A DNA stretch of 64,000 nucleotides from Micromonospora craniellae (GTDB lineage: Bacteria; Actinomycetota; Actinomycetes; Mycobacteriales; Micromonosporaceae). Numbering within the stretch: position 1 is the stretch's first letter; each line of letters starts with the position of its first letter. Location: assembly GCF_014764405.1 (NCBI RefSeq), contig NZ_CP061725.1, positions 1,612,001-1,676,000 of the forward strand, given 5' to 3'. The notes under the pieces are model-generated. The model was not told where the DNA came from. It was given only the letters and a program-made list of their open reading frames with translations, and did not search any database. This document shows, piece by piece, positions 26,429-34,319 of this stretch. Position numbers and translations under genes: made by a program.

Positions 26429-26453
26429 CGGCGCCGGTATCCTTAGCCGGTGC
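26429..26453 (+). terminator. GC-rich hairpin after the plus-strand operon
   Basis: GGCGCCGG (26429-26436) pairs with CCGGTGCC (26446-26453) through eight base pairs including one G-T, with a 9-base loop. It lies 8 bases after the last stop codon. There is no T run, so termination is probable but not certain. The 270 bases from here to 26722 are less GC-rich and show no gene. Confidence 0.45.
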
Positions 26454-26722
26454 CCTAAGGGCTATTCGAGACGCAAAGGAGTGGTGGCGTGACATAGTCG
26501 TTTTCGGGTGGCGGGATACGGTAAGGAGTTGGCATCGCGAGCCGATCTCCGTTCTCCAATCCAGCAAGAAGGTAATCGACAGCATACAAAGAGGTAACGA
26601 TGACCCCCCCTACGCGAGTCGGCGCCACGAAGAGACAGTGCCTTACGGCAACGACGCGAAGTCGACCCACCCCCACGCAAGCCAATCCGCGAAGTTCGCA
26701 CCTTTTCCGATAAGGATGACGC

Positions 26723-27460
26723 ATGCCGGTATCGCGCTTCGTTCTCACCAGTGGTCTGCATCTATACGCTCAAAGCAGAAGCGAAGCCCAGTTCCAGTAT
26801 GACGAGATTTTCGGTCACGACTGCTACAAGGTAGCCGGTTTGCGTCCGAACGCTGTCGTGGTGGATGTTGGCGCCAACATCGGCCTATACACGCTCTTTG
26901 TCAAACAGCACAACCCAGACGCCCACATTTATGCCTTCGAGCCGATCCCTGAGTCTGCCGAGGCGTTTGAGAAGAACATACTCCTACACGGACTGAGGGA
27001 CGTCCGATTGACAAGGTGCGGCATCGGCGCCCAACCTGAACCCCGTGCCCCATTTACGTACTATCCGAACACCCCCGGCAATTCGACCCGATATCCCGAG
27101 CAAAAGCAGCTTCAGATTGACCTACTGACACATCGCCACCCGAGACTCGATTATCGGTCCGAGTATCGCGCAGAAATCGTATCTGCGCCGATTGAGCCAC
27201 TATCCGCCGTCCTACCCAGTTCACCTGTAATTGACCTGCTCAAGGTCGACGCCGAAGGGGCCGAACTCGACATCCTCATCGGCGTCAAAGACCGAGACTG
27301 GCAACGAATCAAACGAGTCGTTCTCGAAGTTCAAGACGTCGATGGGCACCTTGCTAAGATCGCATCACTGCTCACCGATCGAGGCTATGTGGCCGAAGTC
27401 AGACCGAGCCCGATGATCGAACCCGAACTCCGGACCTTCTTGGTCACCGCGTCAAGGTAG
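26723..27460 (+). CDS. FkbM-family methyltransferase
   Basis: A 245-residue SAM-dependent methyltransferase. VVVDVGANIGLYTLFVKQ near residue 47 is motif I, IYAFEPIPES motif II, and IDLLKVDAEGAELDILIG near residue 172 is the FkbM signature. Family members methylate hydroxyls on polyketides, sugars and cell-surface glycans. AAGGATGACGC precedes the ATG, which fixes the start. It is separated from the plus arm by 300 bases and is visibly lower in GC, with ATA and AAA codons its neighbours avoid. It was therefore probably acquired separately; membership in the cluster is uncertain. Confidence 0.85.
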   Translation: MPVSRFVLTSGLHLYAQSRSEAQFQYDEIFGHDCYKVAGLRPNAVVVDVGANIGLYTLFVKQHNPDAHIYAFEPIPESAEAFEKNILLHGLRDVRLTRCGIGAQPEPRAPFTYYPNTPGNSTRYPEQKQLQIDLLTHRHPRLDYRSEYRAEIVSAPIEPLSAVLPSSPVIDLLKVDAEGAELDILIGVKDRDWQRIKRVVLEVQDVDGHLAKIASLLTDRGYVAEVRPSPMIEPELRTFLVTASR

Positions 27461-27541
27461 CGTCGCGCCCACAACGTCGCGGGCAAATGCTGAACCGGTC
27501 GAACACCAGCTCAAGCAGTTATTTTCAACAGAGCTAAACCT

Positions 27542-27667
27542 GAGTTGTTGCCAACCGTCGACCGTCTCATGGATGCGCCTCTTGGCCACCAACTCGCCAT
27601 GCTCGTCGACCAGCGTGATCTCGTGATGCCGTTCGGCCCAGTCGATTCCGCAGAACACCTTGCTCAA
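27542..27667 (-). pseudogene. IS110-family transposase, N-terminal 42 codons only
   Basis: From ATG 27667 the frame reads KVFCGIDWAERHHEITLVDE then GELVAKRRIHETVDGWQQL, the start of the DEDD RuvC-like catalytic domain of IS110 transposases (first Asp in GIDWA). After codon 42 the family match stops and the frame continues with unrelated residues to 27452, so the rest of the gene is lost. It abuts the 3' end of the FkbM gene. Confidence 0.8.
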
Positions 27668-28280
27668 AGCTGCTCCCGTTCACTCGAACGCTTCATATCG
27701 ACCTAGTCAAACCCCTGACAGGATCGCGCGGCACCCTAATAGCGAGGCTCGTGACTACCCTCCGATGAGCCGTTTCGCGATCCCAGCGACCACCACGATT
27801 CCCGTGCTGGTGTAGAGCTCGACGGCTCCCGGTGAGCGAGGGGTGCATCATGCTGGCGGGCTCGAACCACGAACAAGTAACCATCCTGACCTGCGTGAAG
27901 TGATCCGTCCCCACGGTGCCGATCGTGCTGGGCCTGTAGCGACCGTGCGGCGGCAATCGAAACAACTTCTGGGATGAACGGCCGCCGCCCGACCACCTGA
28001 CGTGCACTCGGCAGGGCGTACCAAGCCTGGAAAGAGGCCTCACAGGACCGGAGTCTTTAGTAGGAATCGACCCGGCTTCGGCATAGTCCCGAGGTCAGCG
28101 GCGGCCGTTCGGGTTCTATTAGCCTCGATCGTTCACGGCTGATGTCGGGCGTTCCGGTCCCGCGTCTGCGATCGTTCATTGTCGATGCGATCGGGTTCGG
28201 GGTACGGTGGCAGGCCGTCTGTCGCGGCGATGGGCGTGGTCTCCTTGGGTCCTCCGGTCGTCGGGGCAGGGCTGAGCTGG
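27668..28280. other. noncoding; probable IS110 left end at 27668-27900, rest unassigned
   Basis: Directly upstream of the truncated IS110 gene (minus strand) lies about 230 bases with no coding capacity, including GAGCTCTACACCAGCACGGG on the minus strand. I recognise this as typical of the leader between the left end and orf of actinobacterial IS110 elements, the region that encodes the bridge RNA in characterised members. From about 27900 to 28280 I see nothing definable. Confidence 0.4.
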
Positions 28281-28391
28281 TCAGCCAGGGGCGGGGATCG
28301 CCGCGATCCGGGTGAAAGCGGCGGTGATCTGGTTGGCCCAGGGCCAGGTCGATGGGATGCGTAGCCCGGCGACGTCGACCTTGACGCGCCC
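28281..28391 (-). pseudogene. IS1380-family transposase C-terminal remnant
   Basis: The last 36 codons before a stop at 28281 read VDVAGLRIPSTWPWANQITA then AFTRIAAIPAPG. They match the C-terminus of the full IS1380 transposase elsewhere in this window (IPETWPWADAFTLCWQRL). The upstream part of the gene is missing. It is too diverged from that copy to come from the same recent insertion. Confidence 0.6.
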
Positions 28392-28614
28392 GGGCGCGCT
28401 AGCCGAGGGCCACCGGCGACCTGGCCCTCGACGAGACCCGCAACACCCGGATCGCCGACGACGTCGCCGCGGCCTGACCCGCGGCCGCAACCGTCTCGTC
28501 CTGACCCGACGGGTCGCCCAGGTTGAGGCACGCACCGCTCTGCTCGCCGCGACTTGCATCACGGCCCGCTACCCCGCCGCGCACCAAGCGGGTACGCCAG
28601 CACACCAGCGGGGC

Positions 28615-28839
28615 CGCATCTGACGGTACGAGCCAGCACCCCGGTACCACACTGTTTTTCGCCCCACATTCCGCCCCGGCAGCACCCGAACAGGCGGCGC
28701 AGTCGAAAGATTCCTGATCAGAGGCCGTTTCGGACGAAGTCTCAACATCGATCACCGAAGTGCAGTGTGGGGCGCTGGGTGACCAGCGCCGTGACCACAA
28801 GATCACAAGCAATCGGCGCCAATCGATGACTGACGCCGA
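28615..28839. repeat. right copy of diverged flank A (pairs with 5395-5619)
   Basis: It aligns base for base with 5395-5619 with no gaps. It carries the same GTACCACACTGTTT block and the same opposed GCCCCACA sites. No gene is seen from 28392 to 28839. It is interpreted as the right-hand end of the 23-kb element, with the left copy being the end of a neighbouring related element. Confidence 0.6.
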
Positions 28840-28840
28840 T
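28812..28840 (-). terminator. hairpin 3' of the right tRNA fragment, terminator-like
   Basis: ATCGGCG (28812-28818) pairs with CGCCGAT (28834-28840). Relative to the left copy, three base pairs have changed on both sides, keeping Watson-Crick pairing. The inner stem is slightly weaker here. On the minus strand it follows the tRNA half by about 20 bases. Confidence 0.55.
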
Positions 28841-28927
28841 TCACCTGCATAAACGCGAGGTGGAGCCGAGGGGACTCGAACCCCTGACCCCCACACTGCC
28901 AGTATGGTAACGATTCTGTCACGCCAT
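28840..28927. repeat. 88-bp perfect direct repeat, right copy (putative attachment site)
   Basis: Identical to 5620-5707 and in the same orientation. Divergence begins at the first base on the right (C against G). The tRNA half lies at 28861-28907 on the minus strand. It marks the boundary between the glycoside-cluster element and the defence-rich segment that follows. Confidence 0.72.
28861..28907 (-). other. tRNA 3'-half remnant, right copy
   Basis: The same anticodon arm, variable region, T arm and 3' acceptor strand as at 5641-5687, with no 5' half. It is evidence that the repeat derives from a tRNA-gene integration target. The sequence from 28928 to about 29080 resembles the flank right of the left copy, and no gene is seen up to 29370. 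Confidence 0.6.
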
Positions 28928-29370
28928 CCCAGCCAGTGTCAGCACATGCGCTGAACAGGCAATATTCAGATCCACAGATCACATCTGATGCCATCGAGTA
29001 TCGGCCGATGACGGCTTCTTGATCTTGGCCTGTGAGCATGTGTGTGAGCACAGAAAATGTGGGAGGCCGGATGCCATCCCGTCCGCCCCCACGCCGCCCA
29101 CAAGCCTGCCCGTCACATTCATCGACAACTAGCAATTAAAGGTCGGCCCTGATCACAGGCGTGCTCACAGGCAGACGCGCTGGGTCCCACGAGGTTGCCC
29201 GTCAACGTGGTGCAGGAGATGCCCACGGATGCTGGTTGCCACCCAGAGACCTAGCGTTCTCAGCGTCAATTCAGAGTCCTCTAAGCTGTATCCGGGAGGT
29301 GACTGCCCGGCGTCACGGACGGGGCGGTTGCGTCCGAGCTGGGTGCGGCGGGCAAAGGTCAAGGAGGACG

Positions 29371-29829
29371 ATGGCTACGCTCGGGGTTGCCTGCACATCG
29401 TCGTGTGCATACCTCGTGGTCGCGGACGGGGAATCCGTTCTGCAGGGCAAGCCGGAGCGGCTTGCGTTCCGCAACGGTTTGTCCGACGCCGACCGTCTGG
29501 TGGAGTTCGGCAAGGACGTCGCCCGCGCGCTGCGCGACGCCGGGGCGTCTGAGGTGGTAGTCCTGCGGGCCGTTTCCAACTACACGGACACGCACACCGG
29601 ATGGACGGACCGCTTAGCGATGGAGACGTTGCTACGGCTGGAATGCGCGAAGGCAGGCGTGCCTTGCCGATACCTGTCGCAGCAGGCCGTGAAAGGCGCG
29701 CTCGGGCTGACCGGACGTGGTGGCTTGGCGAAGCTCGGCGAGGGCCGAATCGCCCGGAGCGGCAAGTACTGGGGCGATGGGCGGGGTATCGCCGCACTCG
29801 CTGCCGTCGCCGCGGAACAGCGGGCCTGA
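29371..29829 (+). CDS. small conserved protein, RNase H/RuvC-like fold suspected
   Basis: A 152-residue protein. AAGGAGG three bases upstream of ATG 29371 fixes this start, although the frame is open further up. The order is LGVACTSSCAYLVVADGES, a central ALRDAGASEVVVLRAVSNYT and a terminal LAAVAAE helix. This resembles RNase H-like nucleases of the RuvC type, but the first acidic residue expected in the G-I-D motif is replaced by Ala-Cys, so it may be inactive or a different fold. Its stop is one base before the kinase start at 29831, so the two form a coupled pair. Function unknown. Confidence 0.6.
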   Translation: MATLGVACTSSCAYLVVADGESVLQGKPERLAFRNGLSDADRLVEFGKDVARALRDAGASEVVVLRAVSNYTDTHTGWTDRLAMETLLRLECAKAGVPCRYLSQQAVKGALGLTGRGGLAKLGEGRIARSGKYWGDGRGIAALAAVAAEQRA

Positions 29830-30006
29830 CATGCTCCACGGCGATCGGCTTGACAAGCCGACCTATTCATTCCTTCAGACCCTGCCTGGTGGTGCAGTCG
29901 GCGAGGTCCGGCTTGTATGGCACAAGCCGCTGCAGCGGATGCTCGTGCAGAAGACCATCGACCTTCTCGGGCTCGAGGACGCCGTCGCCTACCGGGAGCC
30001 GAGACT

Positions 30007-31542
30007 CAATGCCATTAAGTTAAGGCGTCTGGGCAGGCCAGCCTGGGTATGGCGGGCCCGTCGTGGCGGGTGGTCCGGTCGGTGGGTCGTTTGACGCGGT
30101 AGGAGTTGTGGCGGGCGCGTTTGATGACGCGGGGGCAGCTGCGGTCGCGTCGGGGCGGGTTCGGCTGGTGGCGGATCTCGGTGAGGGCATCGTCGAGGGC
30201 GGTGGAAAGGTGCTCAGGGGGTAATGGCCGCCTGGTCGGTGACCTGGCGGCGTACGACGCGTAGGCCTTTGACGAACGACATGCGGTCGGGGTCGTAGCC
30301 GGCCGGGTCGGCGGCTTCCAGCAGCAGTGCGCGGATGGCGTAGTGGGCCAGCAGTAGTCCCCACATCTGCTGTTCGACCAGGTCAGGGACCTTCGATCGG
30401 AGGACTTCGCCGCGGCCGCGCAGGTCCGTCTTGATCTCGTTCAGAGTGGACTCTTCTTCCCAGCGCTGCTGGTAGGCACCCGCCAGTTCCATCGCGGGGA
30501 CCTCGTGGTGGTCGGTGAGGGTGGTGACCACCACGATGAGTTCGCCGTCGGGGTTGCGGTCCGGGACGGTGTACTCGACCACCCTGACGAGGCGGGCGAG
30601 ATCGGCCGGGATCTCCTGGCCGGTCCGGGCCTGCTCGACCAGCCTGGCCCGGCGTTGCGCGGACAACCCCGCCTTGAAGATCAGTGCCTGGTAGGAGCCG
30701 TCCGCGAGCCACCGCAGATGCCCGATGGACACGCTCGCGCCGACTCGCCAGGCAAGGTCCGCGCCGGTGGCGGCGAAGGAGTTGAACAGGTCGAAGGAGT
30801 ACAGGCCCGCGTCGGCCAGGACCAGCATGCCCGGCCCGACCCGCCCGGCCAGATCCTTGATCAGGGTACGTTCCCCGGTGCGGCACGACCCGAGTACCGC
30901 CCCGACGATCGCGTGGCTGCCGCACTCGGCCAACGCCGCGATGTGCAGCTTCGGGTACGCCGACGCCTTCGGCCCCGACCCCATCCGGTCGAAGCGTTCC
31001 ACGTTGGCCGGGGTGTCGGCCACGTCGAGGGTGGTCGCGTCGATCGCCATCAGCCGGCGCCGGGCCAGCCAGGCGCCCTTGGTGCCCGGTCCAGCCAAGG
31101 GCACGCACGCCCTGTCGAACAACATCTTCACCGGCTCGGCGCCCAGCCGCTGACGTGCCTGGGTGATCGCCGACGCCGTCGGGACCTGCCAGTCATCGTC
31201 CCAGGAACCAAGTCTGCGCAGGTTACCCACCAGCCGGCGCATCACCTCGTCAGAAGACTCGGCGCAGAACAACCCCATCGCGATCACGTAACGGATCATC
31301 ACGTGCGCCGGCAGCCGCCGGACCCGCTTCTCACGCCGCCCGCTGCGGTTGAGTACCTCTTCCAGCAGATCCCGGTTGAACCGGGCCGACACCACCCCGA
31401 GCCCGATGTGATCGGTCAACCGGCCCTGCGGCCGCAGCGACTCCACCCCAGACGACGTCACGCCACGGCACGGTACCGGCCCGCCGACCCCTAGTCAGCT
31501 CACCGCGCTGACCAGCACTGATGCCTTAACTGAACGGCATTG
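30007..31542 (-). mobile_element. IS4-family insertion sequence with 10-bp target duplication
   Basis: The ends are inverted repeats of about 23 bp (CAATGCCATTAAGTTAAGGC at 30007 and its near-complement ending at 31542). AGCCGAGACT is duplicated outside both ends (29997-30006 and 31543-31552). The 1536-bp element lies in the kinase gene, opposite to its direction. Confidence 0.92.
30214..31461 (-). CDS. IS4-family transposase, C-terminus frameshifted
   Basis: A 415-residue DDE transposase. It has the N-terminal IS4 domain (RLTDHIGLGVVSARFNRDLL), a first catalytic Asp in MAIDATTLDVADTP, a second in VLADAGLYSFDLF, and the Y-x2-R-x3-E-x6-K signature YQQRWEEESTLNEIKT. The frame stops at 30214-30216 right after a run of five C on the coding strand (30217-30221). 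With four C, reading continues as EHLSTALDDALTEIRHQPNP and ends in family-like RHNSYRVKRP text near the element end. So about 65 residues are cut off or reached by frameshifting. Confidence 0.85.
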   Translation of the reverse strand: MTSSGVESLRPQGRLTDHIGLGVVSARFNRDLLEEVLNRSGRREKRVRRLPAHVMIRYVIAMGLFCAESSDEVMRRLVGNLRRLGSWDDDWQVPTASAITQARQRLGAEPVKMLFDRACVPLAGPGTKGAWLARRRLMAIDATTLDVADTPANVERFDRMGSGPKASAYPKLHIAALAECGSHAIVGAVLGSCRTGERTLIKDLAGRVGPGMLVLADAGLYSFDLFNSFAATGADLAWRVGASVSIGHLRWLADGSYQALIFKAGLSAQRRARLVEQARTGQEIPADLARLVRVVEYTVPDRNPDGELIVVVTTLTDHHEVPAMELAGAYQQRWEEESTLNEIKTDLRGRGEVLRSKVPDLVEQQMWGLLLAHYAIRALLLEAADPAGYDPDRMSFVKGLRVVRRQVTDQAAITP

Positions 31543-32356
31543 AGCCGAGACTGCTCGACCGAGTCGAACACGATCACGTCGTCAAGATCCGTGACGCCCA
31601 GCCGGACCGCGATATCCAGCATGGTCTGACTCTCGTGATGGACTATCTGGCCGGCGGGAGCGTGCACAGCGCTCTGCAAGGCGGTCATCGTTTCGGGGTC
31701 CGCCGGGCGTTGGTACTGGTAGGGCACATTCTCGACGCACTCGACCATTTGCACGCCAAGCACGGATTCTTGCACCGCGACGTCAAGCCAGGAAACGTAC
31801 TACTTGACGAAAGCCGGGAAACGGCTTATCTCGGCGATCTCGGCTCGGCTGCACCCCTGTCGGACGATGACAGGACTTGCGAGGCACACGGCGGAACCTT
31901 GCTCTACCGGCCGCCGGAGTACGGGACCGGCATCTTGGACGTGCGGTCGGACATCTACAGCCTCGGCGTGACCCTTCTGGAGATGCTCCGGGGGCCTTTC
32001 CCGTACGAAGAAATGGACCCCCTGCAGATGGAGGAACGGCTAGGGCGTGGACGTCGCGCCTTTCCGGATCGCTTCGCGGAGTTCCCGCCGTGCGTCAACG
32101 ACCAGGTACGCCGCGCTGTGCGGGCGCTCGTCTCACAGAATCAGTCGTCCCGGCCTGCCTCGGCGATGGACGCACTCCGTCGGCTTCAGCAGTGCAAGAC
32201 TATCGATTGGAAGGTAGGCGGGCCCCGCGATACCGCGCCCGACCAATGGGAGGGAGCTGGGTTACCTGGCCGCGACGGGAAGGTTCGTTCCTATCGCGTT
32301 GAGGTCGTGTCCTTGTCGGGCGGCCCCAACCGGGGGCGCTTCCGTGTGAGGTCTCT

Positions 32357-32887
32357 CTACCGAGACAGAGACGGCGGCAACTGGCGACGGCTGGTGCCTG
32401 ACTCCGTGGCTGATCTCGGTGATCGGGAAGCTCTCGATCGCGCCTTCGCCGCAGCGGACAAAGACGCGTTCCAGCGCTGAACGGCCCAGAACAGAAGGTC
32501 TGCGTCGACCGGACGACGGCGCAGAAATTCACGCCGCGCGGAAGCGACTGACCCTGCGGCCAGTTCCCACCCTGCCGACGCACCGGACCCGACGGCTACC
32601 ACCAGACCTTGCGATCTAAGCGAGCGTAGAGCCTGCTCCGTCCCCACGACCCGTACGCCTACGTGCGGGTCTGGCCGAGTTACGGCCCCGTCGAGCGGGT
32701 CGGCCAAGCCGGCCGCATCGGCTCGTTCGCGTAGCTCGAGCAGGGCACGATGTAAAGGCCACGCTGGGTCTACCAGGGCTCGAGTGACCGGGCCGCTGGC
32801 GAGTAGGGCGAAGATGACGCCGGCAAGACCGGTCGGCAGGGCTTCAGCCGGGAGATCGGACGTAGGTATCAGTCTGGGTTGAACCAT
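32357..32887 (-). CDS. hypothetical protein convergent with the kinase gene
   Basis: A 176-residue frame from ATG 32887, preceded by GGAAGG. The first 130 residues look like a folded helical protein (LAGVIFALLASGPVTRALVD, then HVGVRVVGTEQALRSLRSQG). The last 40 residues are Ser/Arg-rich and are simply the antisense of the kinase 3' end, which it overlaps by 124 bases. Either the overlap is genuine or the original stop has been lost. No family is recognised with confidence. Confidence 0.45.
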   Translation of the reverse strand: MVQPRLIPTSDLPAEALPTGLAGVIFALLASGPVTRALVDPAWPLHRALLELRERADAAGLADPLDGAVTRPDPHVGVRVVGTEQALRSLRSQGLVVAVGSGASAGWELAAGSVASARREFLRRRPVDADLLFWAVQRWNASLSAAAKARSRASRSPRSATESGTSRRQLPPSLSR

Positions 32888-33245
32888 GCCAATCCCTTCC
32901 GCCTCGTTACCCGCGGTCACTGACTAACACTTTGAGTTACTGCATCTAGGTACCAGCATGCAGTATCCGCGCCCCCGCCACCAGGTTCCCCCAACCCTGG
33001 GTCGCTGCCCAACGCGCGCAGCAGCGCCCGGCGCCGGTCTCGCGCCTGCTGCCGGGTGGTCACCAGCGTGCGCTTATACCCACCGCCTCTTCGACCTGTT
33101 CGACCTCGACCACTACGCACTCATCCGCTGACTACCAAGGTGGGTAATACACCACCACCCACGCCTCAGCCAGCGAAAACACCACCAGGATCAGATAGCG
33201 GCGGGACTCCCGCTAGGCTCCAACGGGCGCCGGACCGCCCGGAGC
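32888..33245. other. intergenic, no feature seen
   Basis: About 358 bases between two minus-strand genes. Short open frames here are proline- or arginine-rich and have no ribosome-binding site or family resemblance. No repeat or hairpin stands out. Confidence 0.4.
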
Positions 33246-33698
33246 CTACAACTGGAAGACGGTGTCCGGATCGTCCATGGCTCGCCTAAGATCAGCGAGG
33301 TCGCCGATCTGGGCCAGCGGTGAGATCCGGGCCACTTCGACGATCCCGCCGACGAAGGTTTGCATCGCGGCTACGTCACCGGCTTCTCTGGCCTGCCGCA
33401 GGCCGTCGAACAGTACCTGGTTCTGCTCGCGTCGCTCGGCGAAGATGCGATCGAAGTAGTCGCGCAGCACCCGCTCGGACGCCTTGATTCGCTCGACTTC
33501 GGTCGCCCGGTATGTCCGCAGCCTCTCACGTTTGGTGCTCTCGATCTCGTGAATCTCGATCACCTCGCGGCTGACACTGATCAGCTGCTTCAGCGCGCTC
33601 AACGCATCCGCCGCGCTGATCCCCCGCGACGCGACGCTGTCGGTCCTCGATTCGACTGGCAGCGTGGTGCCGGTGAGGACCGTCTTGTCGTCAGGCAT
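33246..33698 (-). CDS. coiled-coil protein, third gene of a membrane-associated operon
   Basis: A 150-residue protein from ATG 33698, overlapping the preceding gene by 8 bases. It is rich in charged helix: VIEIHEIESTKRERLRTYRA, then EVERIKASERVLRDYFDRIF, predicting a long coiled coil at about residues 40-95. The conserved-looking tail is EVARISPLAQIGDLADLRRA. No domain is recognised. With the two upstream genes, both having one membrane segment, it forms a compact operon of unknown role. Confidence 0.65.
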   Translation of the reverse strand: MPDDKTVLTGTTLPVESRTDSVASRGISAADALSALKQLISVSREVIEIHEIESTKRERLRTYRATEVERIKASERVLRDYFDRIFAERREQNQVLFDGLRQAREAGDVAAMQTFVGGIVEVARISPLAQIGDLADLRRAMDDPDTVFQL

Positions 33699-34319
33699 CC
33701 GATGTCTCCTTGCATGCGGTGCGGTACTTGAACACGAGCTTCTCGGTCTGGGGATCAAGATCGCCGTTCGCGTCGACGATGGGCGCGCGGCGCACCTCAC
33801 CGACGGCGGCGGCCATCTTCAACGCTGCGTGCAGCCGCGTGTCGTGAGCGCCCCGGTCAAACGGCTCGGATTCGAGCAGGTCGAGCACAGCGGTCGCCTG
33901 CCCTGTCAGCCAGGTAAGTGTCTCGTCGAGCTCCTGTGCCCGTATGCCCACCCCGCGCAGAAGCTCGTCGTACAGGTCGAGGTCGGCCATGGCGGTAGCC
34001 ACGTGGGTGTGGTGCCGGTCTGCGTCGGTGCGTGTCTGGGTGGCCTGCTTCACCGCTGCGACGCTGGCTGCGGCGACGATTGTCCCCGTGACGATCGCAA
34101 TCCGGACCTTCGCACCGAGGTCTCGTCCGCCACCGCCGAGACTTTTTGGTCCTCCGCCGAGAAACGCGTCCTCGGCGGATCTCTGCGCGGCCCCGTACAG
34201 CTCCGAGATCGGTCTGCCGGTGCCGGCGCGGGCCAGCTGGGTGACCGCCTGGTGAATGAGTTTCGTGGTAGTGGTGCCGGCCCTGGCGGAACGTGTCAAG
34301 GGTTTGAGGCCAACGGGAG

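Larger units (their letters stand above)
29831..32480 (+). pseudogene. serine/threonine protein kinase gene split by an IS4 element
   Basis: The kinase starts at ATG 29831 (LHGDRLDKPTYSFLQTLPGG), is cut after YREPRL at 30006 and resumes at 31553 with LDRVEHDHVVKIRDAQPDRD. Removing the element and one copy of the 10-bp duplication gives 1104 bases, exactly 368 codons including the stop. Kinase motifs are VMDYLAGGSVHSAL (hinge), LHRDVKPGNVLLDE (catalytic loop), GDLGSAAPL (DFG replaced by DLG), YRPPEYGTG and DIYSLGVTLLEML. About 95 residues follow the kinase fold. It is coupled to the small gene before it. Interrupted now, it may have been functional until recently. Confidence 0.88.

Noticed and set aside
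27693..28043. A 116-codon minus-strand frame between the IS110 fragment and the IS1380 fragment
   Set aside because: It covers the probable IS110 leader and has no coherent protein features.
5620..28927. Treating the 88-bp repeats as ends of a giant transposon
   Set aside because: They are direct, not inverted, contain a tRNA fragment and have related sequence outside as well as inside, which fits site-specific integration better.
32917..33120. A 67-codon minus-strand frame in the gap before the coiled-coil gene
   Set aside because: Arg/Gly-rich, no ribosome site, no family resemblance.
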